DNA of 13,292 bases from Rhodospirillaceae bacterium (GTDB lineage: Bacteria > Pseudomonadota > Alphaproteobacteria > UBA7985): contig PAFB01000033.1 of the NCBI GenBank assembly GCA_002700865.1, positions 1-13,292 of the forward strand, given 5' to 3'. The stretch's first letter is position 1, and each line of letters opens with the position of its first letter. The translations under genes were made by a program, and so were the position numbers. The notes under the pieces are model-generated. The model searched no databases. It worked only from the letters and a program-made list of their open reading frames with translations, and had not been told where the DNA came from. This document shows positions 6,113 to 12,171 of this stretch, piece by piece.

Positions 6113-7600
6113 ATGTCGTCTCTGGCCGCCTATCGCGAGCAATGGACCGGTAACGTGCGCCGGGATTTGCTATCCGGGCTCGTTGTGGCTCTGGCTCTGA
6201 TCCCTGAAGCCATCGCCTTTTCCATCATCGCAGGTGTTGACCCGAAGGTCGGGCTCTATGCCTCGTTTTCGATCGCCGTGATTACCGCGATTGTCGGTGG
6301 CCGTCCGGGTATGATTTCAGCAGCGACCGCCGCCACTGCTGTTTTGATGGTCACGCTGGTCAAGGAACACGGCCTGCAATACCTTCTCGCGGCAACTGTA
6401 CTGGCGGGCTTGCTCCAGATTGCAGCAGGTTTTCTGCGGTTGGGGTATTTGATGCGGTTTGTCTCGCGGTCGGTGATGACAGGCTTCGTCAATGCACTGG
6501 CAATTCTCATTTTCCTTGCCCAGCTGCCGGAACTGATCAACGTATCGTGGCTGACCTATCCGTTTGTGGCTGGCGGGCTGGCAATCATTTACATTCTGCC
6601 CCGGTTTACCAAAGCCGTCCCCTCGCCGCTGATCTGTATCATCGTCCTCACGGCAATTGTCATGGTGTTCAATATCGACGAGTTGCGCAATGTCGGGGAT
6701 ATGGGCGAGTTGCCCGATACGCTGCCGATTTTCCTGCTGCCGCAAATCCCGCTCAACCTTGAAACCCTGATGATCATCCTGCCCGTATCCGCCGCTGTCG
6801 CCGCTGTTGGACTGCTGGAGAGCCTGATGACGCAGTCGCTGGTCGATGACCTTACCGACACGCCCTCAAACAAAAATCAGGAATGCATCGGTCAGGGCGT
6901 CGCCAATACAGCGACCGGCTTTATCGGTGGCATGGCCGGATGTGCCATGATCGGCCAGTCGATGATCAACGTGAAATCAGGCGGCCGGGGCCGGCTTTCG
7001 TGCTTTGCCGCCGGCGTGCTGCTGCTGTTCATGATCGTCGTGCTGGGCGATTGGGTGAAGCAAATTCCCATGGCGGCTTTGGTTGCCATTATGATCATGG
7101 TCTCGATTGGAACCTTCAGCTGGTCATCGCTGCGAAGCCTCGCCGAACACCCATGGCCCTCCAGCGTCGTGATGGTCGCGACCGTTGTGGTGGTCGTGGT
7201 CAGTCACAATCTGGCGCTGGGTGTTTTGGTCGGCGTGCTGCTCTCCGGCATCTTCTTCGCGTGGAAAATGGCGCAGATATTCCGCGTGACCTCGACCCTT
7301 TCCGACGACGGCAAGCATCGGACCTACGTGGTTGAGGGGCAGTTGTTCTTTGCATCGGTGGAGCAATTTTATTCTTCCTTCGACTTCCGCGAAGCGCTGG
7401 AGCGGGTCACGATCGACGTGTCGCGTGCGCACATTTGGGATCTGTCATCGGTCCACGCACTGGACATGACCCAGCTCAAATTCCGCCGTGACGGGGCCGA
7501 AGTCGATGTACTGGGCTTGAATGAGGCGAGTGAAACACTTGTCCTGAAGCTCGGCCAAGCCGACAAACCCGGAGCGCTAGAAAAGATGTTGGAGCACTAA
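6113..7600 (+). CDS. SulP family inorganic anion transporter with C-terminal STAS domain
   Basis: 495-aa inner-membrane carrier of the SLC26/SulP family. ATG 6113 is preceded by AGGA 10 nt upstream. The family signature DLLSGLVVALALIPEAIAFS lies near residues 18-37. It is followed by hydrophobic segments typical of the 14-helix fold up to about residue 385, with the GGMAGCAMIGQSMINVKSGG block at 272-291. A compact STAS domain fills about 400-490, including the WDLSSVHALD region where other STAS domains carry the phosphorylatable loop. Members move sulfate, bicarbonate, oxalate or C4-dicarboxylates, usually with Na+ or H+; the anion here cannot be decided. The Usp gene begins 3 nt after the stop, so the two form an operon. 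SulP-Usp pairing and fusion are seen elsewhere, suggesting nucleotide- or stress-linked control of transport; that link is inference. Confidence 0.9.
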   Translation: MSSLAAYREQWTGNVRRDLLSGLVVALALIPEAIAFSIIAGVDPKVGLYASFSIAVITAIVGGRPGMISAATAATAVLMVTLVKEHGLQYLLAATVLAGLLQIAAGFLRLGYLMRFVSRSVMTGFVNALAILIFLAQLPELINVSWLTYPFVAGGLAIIYILPRFTKAVPSPLICIIVLTAIVMVFNIDELRNVGDMGELPDTLPIFLLPQIPLNLETLMIILPVSAAVAAVGLLESLMTQSLVDDLTDTPSNKNQECIGQGVANTATGFIGGMAGCAMIGQSMINVKSGGRGRLSCFAAGVLLLFMIVVLGDWVKQIPMAALVAIMIMVSIGTFSWSSLRSLAEHPWPSSVVMVATVVVVVVSHNLALGVLVGVLLSGIFFAWKMAQIFRVTSTLSDDGKHRTYVVEGQLFFASVEQFYSSFDFREALERVTIDVSRAHIWDLSSVHALDMTQLKFRRDGAEVDVLGLNEASETLVLKLGQADKPGALEKMLEH

Positions 7601-7603
7601 GCC

Positions 7604-8458
7604 ATGACGGAGCCTAAAATCATCAGCCTGATAGACGGCTCGGTATATGCCGAGAGCGTGTGCGACCACACTGCTTGGATCGCTGAGCGCGGTGGCGCGG
7701 CAGTTGAGTTGCTGCACGTCATCGGGCGCAGGCAAGCCGCACGACAGGACGTATCCGGTACCATTGCCCTTGGCGCACGATCTTCGATGCTCGAAGAACT
7801 CACGCGGCTGGAAGGCGATATGGCGCGCGTGGCACAGAAGCATGGCCGCGCGCTGCTTGACGGCGCCGCTGACCGCATCGCTGAGGGGGGTCTCCCCCGC
7901 CCGGAAACCCGCTTGCGCATCGGCGATCTGGTCGAAGAGACGAACGAAGCCCTGCGCGATGCATCGATGCTGGTGATCGGCAAGCGCGGCGAGGCGGCAG
8001 ATTTTGCGCGACTGCATCTGGGCTCAAACCTTGAGCGCATGGTGCGCTCCAGTGAACGGCCAATCCTTGTCACCGCGCGTGCCTTCAAGCCCATAAAGCG
8101 CATTCTGATCGCCTATGATGGCCAATCATCCGCCCGCAAAGCAGTTACCGCCGTTGGTACCGACCCGATGTTTGCCGGTCTGGACGTGACTTTGCTGATG
8201 GTGGGCGAGCCCAGCGACAGTGCCAGTGCGGCCTTGAATGAGCCGGCACAGTTGCTCGAAGACGCTGGTTTCTCGGTTTCGGCGGAATTGGTGTCCGGGC
8301 AACCGGTTGAGCAGATCAGTAAACGAGCCAATAATGATCATTTTGACATGCTTGTGATGGGGGCCTACGGCGGCGGGCGGTTAAGGTCTATGTTCATCGG
8401 CTCAACAACCACCGAAATGTTGATCTCCTGTCGGGTTCCCGTACTGCTTTTCCGCTAA
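7604..8458 (+). CDS. Tandem-domain universal stress protein (UspA superfamily)
   Basis: 284 aa with two Usp domains, about residues 4-158 and 164-284. The C-terminal domain carries a textbook ATP-binding motif G-x2-G-x9-G-S (Gly253, Gly256, Gly266, Ser267). The N-terminal domain has a one-residue-longer version (Gly126, Gly129, then ten residues to Gly140-Ser141). This implies that at least the second half binds ATP. It is cytosolic, with no signal peptide. It starts 3 nt after the SulP stop, with GGAG inside the end of the SulP gene as likely ribosome-binding site, so it is translationally coupled to the transporter. Probable role: nucleotide-dependent modulation of the SulP transporter or a general stress response. 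The family is clear, the specific role is inference. Confidence 0.9.
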   Translation: MTEPKIISLIDGSVYAESVCDHTAWIAERGGAAVELLHVIGRRQAARQDVSGTIALGARSSMLEELTRLEGDMARVAQKHGRALLDGAADRIAEGGLPRPETRLRIGDLVEETNEALRDASMLVIGKRGEAADFARLHLGSNLERMVRSSERPILVTARAFKPIKRILIAYDGQSSARKAVTAVGTDPMFAGLDVTLLMVGEPSDSASAALNEPAQLLEDAGFSVSAELVSGQPVEQISKRANNDHFDMLVMGAYGGGRLRSMFIGSTTTEMLISCRVPVLLFR

Positions 8459-8476
8459 TTTCGCGCCAAAGGCATT

Positions 8477-8505
8477 TTGCAAGGTCGGAAACTCTGGACT
8501 TTAAA
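8477..8505 (+). promoter_or_regulatory. Possible sigma70-type promoter for the DUF4329 gene
   Basis: TTGCAA (8477-8482), a 17-nt spacer, then TTTAAA (8500-8505). Each hexamer matches the TTGACA/TATAAT consensus at 4 of 6 positions with ideal spacing. It sits in the 116-nt gap between the Usp stop and ATG 8575, which shows no terminator-like hairpin. Weak single-site evidence. Confidence 0.28.
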
Positions 8506-8574
8506 CCTGCATCGTTTACGGCAAGGTGCTATCGAGGACTGACGGTTACTGGTGTGCGAAACAGGAGAAAACCC

Positions 8575-9156
8575 ATGGTTCAATTGAGCATCCTGCCCCT
8601 GTTGGCGGCGGTAATGATGGCCGCCCTGCCGGTGCATGCTGAAGACCGCTGGGAAGCCCTGACCTTCGAACGCCTGGATCAGGTCGCTGAGGCGGCGCTG
8701 AACAACGCGCAGAACTTATCCCTGCTCAACAACCGGGAATACTGCGGCTACATCGCCTTTGACGGTAAAGATCGCCTGCGCTTCACAGCCCCGCTCAAAG
8801 GGGACGTGGAAAGCTGCACGCCGCCGGAAGTGCCTTACAGCTGGGAACTGATCGCCAGTTACCACACCCACGGCGCACTGAACCCGCAAGTACCCGACGT
8901 ATCCTATGAACTGCCCAGCGGTGACGATCTGCGCGGTGACATGGATGAAGGCATCGATGGCTATCTGGCAACACCGGGGGGACGGTTTTGGTTCATTGAT
9001 ACTTATGACGAGGTGGTGATCATGCTCGGCGGTGTTGGGTATTTTCAGCCTGACTCCCTGTTTGAGCAGGATATCAAATGCGGTCCTTGGGCTGAGCGCA
9101 GCTTTGAACAGATATTCATGATGGAAGACAAAGAAATTGATCCCTGCGATCTCTAG
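8575..9156 (+). CDS. Exported DUF4329 (JAMM-like) protein
   Basis: 193 aa. The start at ATG 8575 is set by an AGGAGA ribosome-binding site 6 nt upstream; an upstream in-frame GTG (8554) would place this site inside the gene. A Sec signal peptide ends at VHA|ED (about residue 22), so the mature protein is periplasmic or secreted. The core resembles DUF4329: Glu55 in REYCGYIAF, HTH at 97-99 in SYHTHG, then SGDD with Ser115 and Asp118, and GYLATPGGRFWFID at 129-142. The set Glu...His-x-His...Ser-x2-Asp is the JAMM/MPN+ zinc-metalloprotease pattern, although the 15-residue His-to-Ser spacing is longer than usual. Four cysteines (57, 81, 169, 191) in the mature chain could form disulfides. Many DUF4329 domains sit at the end of large polymorphic toxins; this is a free-standing copy. 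Possible isopeptidase or peptidase, untested. Family call moderate. Confidence 0.7.
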   Translation: MVQLSILPLLAAVMMAALPVHAEDRWEALTFERLDQVAEAALNNAQNLSLLNNREYCGYIAFDGKDRLRFTAPLKGDVESCTPPEVPYSWELIASYHTHGALNPQVPDVSYELPSGDDLRGDMDEGIDGYLATPGGRFWFIDTYDEVVIMLGGVGYFQPDSLFEQDIKCGPWAERSFEQIFMMEDKEIDPCDL

Positions 9157-9230
9157 GGACTTCATTCACCAAGGTCAAAACGACCAACTTCGGCCAAAGC
9201 GCAGGGTATCGACACGGGAGGCCAAAAGAA

Positions 9231-9587
9231 ATGGCAGTAAAAAAACGCGTAGCGCTTGAACTGGGTCAGGGCACATCGCTGCGTTCAGGCGACTATACCC
9301 GCGCCGCCGTCCGCGCAGTCAAAGACGCGCTTTGGCACAACTCCCTGAACATGACCCAAGCCTTTGGTGTCGCCAAGGAAGCCATGATCGTCGACGTTCA
9401 AATCGCTGTTCAGTCCCCTGACGCCGTTGACTGCGCCGAAGTCGCCGCGGTTTTCCCCTATGGTCAAATCAGTGTCACGGCGACGCAAGGCGGGCTGGAC
9501 ATCGACAAGCCTGACGGTAGTGGGACGACGCTGGTAGCGCTGGCCGCCGTCGTGGTGTCCTTTATGGTGGTGGAGGCTTCCGCATGA
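9231..9587 (+). CDS. Lin0512 family protein, first of a tandem pair
   Basis: 118 aa, preceded by GGGAGG 9 nt before ATG 9231. The segment ALELGQGTSLRSGDYTRAAV (8-27), continuing RAVKDALWHNSL, matches the Lin0512 family (LxxGMGxDLHGxDxTKAAxRAVxDAI), a group of small soluble proteins of unknown function. The end VALAAVVVSFMVVEA is hydrophobic but is part of the family's beta-strand/helix core and is not a clear membrane anchor. In this copy the GMG of the paralogue is GQG and the G-x-D near residue 20 is S-G-D. The stop overlaps the ATG of the second copy (ATGA at 9584-9587), so the two are co-translated and probably form a hetero-oligomer. Biochemical role unknown. Confidence 0.8.
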   Translation: MAVKKRVALELGQGTSLRSGDYTRAAVRAVKDALWHNSLNMTQAFGVAKEAMIVDVQIAVQSPDAVDCAEVAAVFPYGQISVTATQGGLDIDKPDGSGTTLVALAAVVVSFMVVEASA

Positions 9588-9964
9588 GCAGCTCTCATCT
9601 CCAACGCCTCATCCTCGAAATCGGTATGGGCAATGACCTGTACGGTGAAGACTACACCAAAGCCGCCTTGCGCGCCGTTCAGGACGCCCTGCACCATTCG
9701 TCGCTCACGCTGTTTCGATCGCTGGACCTCGACTCACGTCTGATGCAAGTCCGAGTGACCATCGGGGTTGAACATCCTGAGCGCGTGGATTGCGATACCG
9801 TTGCGGCCAGCCTGCCACGGGGGCAAGCATCGGTTCGAGCCGTTAAAGGCGGCATGAACGTCGTGGATCAGGAAAACGGGACGACCAGTGTTGTCGCCTC
9901 TGCCGCCATCGAAGCCTTTTACCCCATGGATCAGGTTCCCTGGTCAGTGGTCACCCCATCCTGA
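9584..9964 (+). CDS. Lin0512 family protein, second of a tandem pair
   Basis: 126 aa, started by the ATGA overlap with the first copy. It carries the canonical family block ILEIGMGNDLYGEDYTKAAL (10-29), continuing RAVQDALHHSSL, and the later HPERVDCD...LPRGQ.SV...GG segment that aligns with SPDAVDCAEVAAVFPYGQ.SV...GG in the partner. It is closer to the family consensus than the first copy, which suggests that this one keeps the ancestral function while the partner diverged. It has a short extra C-terminal tail after the shared core. No known reaction. The rhodanese gene follows after 39 nt in the same direction. Confidence 0.82.
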   Translation: MSSSHLQRLILEIGMGNDLYGEDYTKAALRAVQDALHHSSLTLFRSLDLDSRLMQVRVTIGVEHPERVDCDTVAASLPRGQASVRAVKGGMNVVDQENGTTSVVASAAIEAFYPMDQVPWSVVTPS

Positions 9965-10003
9965 CGCCAACGACACTTACCACACCAATAGGGATGAACG
10001 AGC

Positions 10004-10450
10004 ATGATCAAAGCCCGCCAAGTCGCCCGCCTCCTCGCTTTCGTTTTGGTACTCTGGACCGCCCTGCCCGGGTCAATGGCGCGGGCGCAGGAGAAAATTG
10101 ACGTGACAACTGCGCTGAGCATGGCGCAGAGCGGTGAGGTGCTGCTCCTCGACATTCGGACCCCACGCGAGTGGAAACAAACGGGCATTTCCCCCCTCGC
10201 CGTGACGTTGAACATGCACAGCCGGACCTTTGGTTCAGACTTGATGAGCTTGATCAACAGCAACCGCGACCGACCAATAGCGCTCATGTGTGCCACCGGA
10301 TACCGATCAGGTTACCTGTCGGGCATCATGCAGGAAGCAGGCTTTTCCAGCATCTATGACGTAACAGAAGGCATGCTTGGCTCCGATGCCGGTCCAGGGT
10401 GGATCGATGCTGGATTACCGGTTGTGCCATACGCATCGCAAAACAACTAA
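10004..10450 (+). CDS. Exported single-domain rhodanese-like protein
   Basis: 148 aa. The N-terminus has two basic residues, a hydrophobic stretch and an A-R-A|Q site near residue 28, so it is predicted Sec-exported to the periplasm. The rhodanese fold is marked by LLLDIRTPREWKQTG (47-61), a six-residue active loop CATGYR with Cys96 to Arg101, and the tail YDVTEGMLGSDAGPGWIDAGLPVV. The catalytic cysteine is present, so persulfide or thiosulfate sulfur-transferase chemistry is possible. Periplasmic rhodaneses take part in sulfur oxidation, sulfur relay or oxidative-stress protection; no sulfur-oxidation genes are visible here. A SulP carrier, which can be a sulfate transporter, lies 2.4 kb upstream, but no functional link is shown. 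Weak ribosome-binding site (GGGATGAACGAGC before the ATG). Confidence 0.85.
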   Translation: MIKARQVARLLAFVLVLWTALPGSMARAQEKIDVTTALSMAQSGEVLLLDIRTPREWKQTGISPLAVTLNMHSRTFGSDLMSLINSNRDRPIALMCATGYRSGYLSGIMQEAGFSSIYDVTEGMLGSDAGPGWIDAGLPVVPYASQNN

Positions 10451-10523
10451 GCCACGCTTCACCACCTCCCAGGCCTCCAATCAAGCAGGTTGTGACGTGG
10501 AATTTTGGCGGATAACTCGGAAG

Positions 10524-10540
10524 TTGCAGATCATCTGCAA
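10524..10540. promoter_or_regulatory. Perfect 17-bp palindrome, candidate operator
   Basis: TTGCAGAT-C-ATCTGCAA: 8-bp arms with a single central base and no mismatch. It is 192 nt upstream of the exported coiled-coil gene (ATG 10732) and 74 nt after the rhodanese stop. The short centre is typical of a dimeric DNA-binding site and not of an RNA hairpin. Regulator unknown. Confidence 0.4.
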
Positions 10541-10652
10541 AGCCGTGGATTTCGCCTGAAACCGCAAACCCAAAGCGTGACTGGCGTAGACGGAAAGTGA
10601 CGAAAAGGCGGTGCGAATGAGACTGGCCAGCCCAGCGCCTATCTTTTTGCGC

Positions 10653-10661
10653 TTATCCACA
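10653..10661 (+). promoter_or_regulatory. Single DnaA-box-like 9-mer
   Basis: TTATCCACA matches the strict DnaA box TTATNCACA. Only one copy is seen, with no AT-rich unwinding element or cluster, so this is not an origin. It could be a chance match or a DnaA-responsive promoter element of the downstream gene. Confidence 0.25.
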
Positions 10662-10731
10662 GGAGTTGGCACAGCCTTAGCTTAATTTCTAGACAAGCCT
10701 CATAGGACCCTTTTTTCAAGGAATGCGATTA

Positions 10732-11193
10732 ATGAAGAAATTGCTTTTTGCCGTGCTGTCAGTGTCTGCGTTTGGAATTTCTAACACCGCCTCGGCCAAT
10801 CCAGCAGCCAAACTGGCCCAGTTGGAAACCAAACTCGACCGGCTGGTGACATACTTCAATGATAACTGCGACGAGGCCGCCCTGACCCCGCAATGCAAGC
10901 GCGTCGATAAAACGGTAAAGCGCATCGGTGCTGAGATTGAGACCATTGGCGAAACGATCAACGCGGTGCTGGACCAAGGGAAGGCCTCAAAGGCCACAAG
11001 CAAGGAAGGCAACCTGCTGAAACGACAGTACGAAATCCTGTTGGTTCGTTTGCAAAAGATCGAAAATAAGATTGAAACGATCGAGGCCTCTGAAGACCCG
11101 CAGAAGGACGCGAAGATCAAAGGGCTCGAAACCCAATTGACACTCGTTCGCAGCCGGCTTCTGAGCCTACAGATGCAAATGATGGAAACCTAG
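10732..11193 (+). CDS. Small exported coiled-coil protein (paralogue A), unknown function
   Basis: 153 aa from ATG 10732, preceded by AAGGA at 10718-10722 with a 9-nt spacer. The upstream in-frame ATG at 10723 directly abuts that site and is unlikely. A clear signal peptide (MKK, hydrophobic core, ASA|NP at about 22-23) directs it to the periplasm. The mature chain is almost wholly charged and helical: LAQLETKLDRLVTYFNDNC (28-46), then Cys55, giving a C-x8-C pair at 46/55, then heptad-like stretches to residue 153 ending in LETQLTLVRSRLLSLQMQM. This suggests a disulfide-closed helical hairpin. No known family recognised. The same layout recurs in the gene at 11591. It might act as an envelope adaptor or chaperone; that is speculation. 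Confidence 0.8.
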   Translation: MKKLLFAVLSVSAFGISNTASANPAAKLAQLETKLDRLVTYFNDNCDEAALTPQCKRVDKTVKRIGAEIETIGETINAVLDQGKASKATSKEGNLLKRQYEILLVRLQKIENKIETIEASEDPQKDAKIKGLETQLTLVRSRLLSLQMQMMET

Positions 11194-11590
11194 CCACTTC
11201 GGGTGAAGAACGGTGGCGGGGGTGTTTTGACGCTCTCACCACCCTTCCCGCCTCTGCCAAGCAATAAGAGCACAGGCCCAAAACCGCCAAGATGCGAAAT
11301 TCGAAAGCATTTTGTGATTGGAAATCGCGATTGTGCTTACAGATCTGATGGCTCAACGGAACCGCCCTTACAAATCAGAGAATATGCGCCCCTTTAAATT
11401 AAGGCAAAATCTCTAGGCAAATCCCTCCTAATTGCCACAATTCCTTTGCCGCAAATAGAACACAGAAGAAAACACCCTAAAATTGTATGTTTTTTTGTCC
11501 TCGGCATAGCGCTGGGATTAAATCGGTACAGAAATGGCACTGTCTCAGAGCAGTTGGTTATTGGCAAATGTTCATAAAGGAGCCAAGCCC
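11194..11590. other. 397-nt non-coding gap between the two coiled-coil genes
   Basis: No credible ORF. The first third is GC-rich with an imperfect stem (GGCGGG 11215-11220 / CCCGCC 11247-11252) lacking a T-tract, so a terminator is only possible. From about 11380 it becomes clearly AT-rich, unlike the flanking genes, and includes AGGCAAA repeated at short distance, an inverted GGCAAA/TTTGCC pair and a run of seven T near 11490. A promoter candidate for the next gene lies at 11495-11523. Confidence 0.5.
11495..11523 (+). promoter_or_regulatory. Possible sigma70-type promoter for the second coiled-coil gene
   Basis: TTGTCC (11495-11500), a 17-nt spacer, TTAAAT (11518-11523), each 4 of 6 to consensus, immediately after a T-run in AT-rich DNA. 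It would give a 5' leader of about 60 nt before ATG 11591. An in-frame ATG at 11534 lies just downstream but lacks a ribosome-binding site. Confidence 0.3.
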
Positions 11591-12064
11591 ATGGTTATTT
11601 CTTTTAAGGGTCTTGTTGCAGGATTGGCTCTCATTGCTTTTGCTGCTCCGGCACTGTCAACGTCCCCACGCGATCTCAGGGGCCCGGAGGCTAAACTCAA
11701 GCAGGTGTCAGATTACTATATACGGTACTGTCAGGGCGTTTATCCGATGCCCACGAACTGCAAGGTTGCCGCGGAACGCATTCAATATCTTCAGGACGAG
11801 ATTACTTCGGTCAATAGGTCCCTGCAAAACTCGCTACGTGGCCGAGCCTATGAAACGCCACTCAAGGCATCGGGGAGCAGCAGGCATCATCGTGAATACA
11901 ATGAGCATGTCGAGCGCATGCTGCGTGTTCGCGAGGCCATTGACCAACTCAAAAAGCGTGGCGTTGGGCCAGATGACGAGCGAATGATGGCTTTGGAAGC
12001 TGAAAACAGTGTGTTGAGCATGCGACTGCTCCGTCTGCAGTCCCGCATCAAGGGTGCTTCTTAG
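11591..12064 (+). CDS. Small exported coiled-coil protein (paralogue B), unknown function
   Basis: 157 aa. ATG 11591 is preceded by AAAGGAG with an 8-nt spacer and is followed by a proper signal peptide (MVISFKGLVAGLALIAFAAP, then ALS|TS near residue 23). The longer form from ATG 11534 would bury the signal peptide behind 19 residues and is rejected. The mature protein repeats the plan of the gene at 10732: EAKLKQVSDYYIRYC (33-47), a second Cys57 (C-x9-C), a long helical region with many Arg/Glu, and the end LEAENSVLSMRLLRLQSRI, which aligns with LETQLTLVRSRLLSLQMQM. Between the helices (about 80-105) is a Ser/His/Arg-rich loop absent from paralogue A. Function unknown; probably periplasmic. 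Followed by a strong hairpin at 12110. Confidence 0.8.
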   Translation: MVISFKGLVAGLALIAFAAPALSTSPRDLRGPEAKLKQVSDYYIRYCQGVYPMPTNCKVAAERIQYLQDEITSVNRSLQNSLRGRAYETPLKASGSSRHHREYNEHVERMLRVREAIDQLKKRGVGPDDERMMALEAENSVLSMRLLRLQSRIKGAS

Positions 12065-12093
12065 AAAACGGCCGCAGTCCATTTGGGCGCTGT

Positions 12094-12108
12094 CCCTGTA
12101 AAACAGGG
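12094..12108. repeat. Small perfect hairpin next to the terminator
   Basis: CCCTGT-AAA-ACAGGG, a 6-bp perfect stem with a 3-nt loop, immediately before the main terminator stem in the convergent gap. It may assist termination of transcripts arriving on the minus strand. Minor feature. Confidence 0.35.
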
Positions 12109-12109
12109 C

Positions 12110-12150
12110 CTGTCGGGATGGGAACACCCACCCTGACAGACCCCATTTTT
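12110..12150. terminator. Rho-independent terminator between convergent units
   Basis: The stem is CTGTCGGGATGGG (12110-12122), loop AACA, CCCACCCTGACAG (12127-12139). It has 13 pairs with one G-T wobble and one A/C mismatch, and ends in a run of five T (12146-12150) on the plus strand after ACCCCA. It lies 46 nt after the stop of paralogue B and 32 nt beyond the stop of the minus-strand binding-protein gene, so it probably serves the plus-strand gene and may be bidirectional. Confidence 0.75.
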
Positions 12151-12171
12151 GACTAAGAGATGCGGCTGTAT

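Larger units (their letters stand above)
10451..10731. other. 281-nt non-coding gap
   Basis: No convincing ORF. It contains the 17-bp palindrome at 10524-10540, a perfect DnaA-box match TTATCCACA at 10653-10661 preceded by a 5-bp stem (AGCGC 10634-10638 / GCGCT 10649-10653), and a weak TTGGCA (10666-10671) with only a poor -10 match (TCTAGA) 16 nt downstream. No T-tailed terminator for the rhodanese gene was recognised. Confidence 0.5.

Noticed and set aside
8575..9156. DUF4329 gene as part of a toxin-immunity pair
   Set aside because: It has its own signal peptide, no large toxin scaffold upstream and the following genes are Lin0512 proteins, not a plausible immunity protein.
10600..10720. 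Replication origin suggested by the DnaA box
   Set aside because: Only one box, no AT-rich unwinding region and no dnaA/dnaN/parAB genes nearby.
11212..11255. Possible terminator after coiled-coil paralogue A
   Set aside because: The stem is imperfect with a large loop and bulge, and no T-tract follows.
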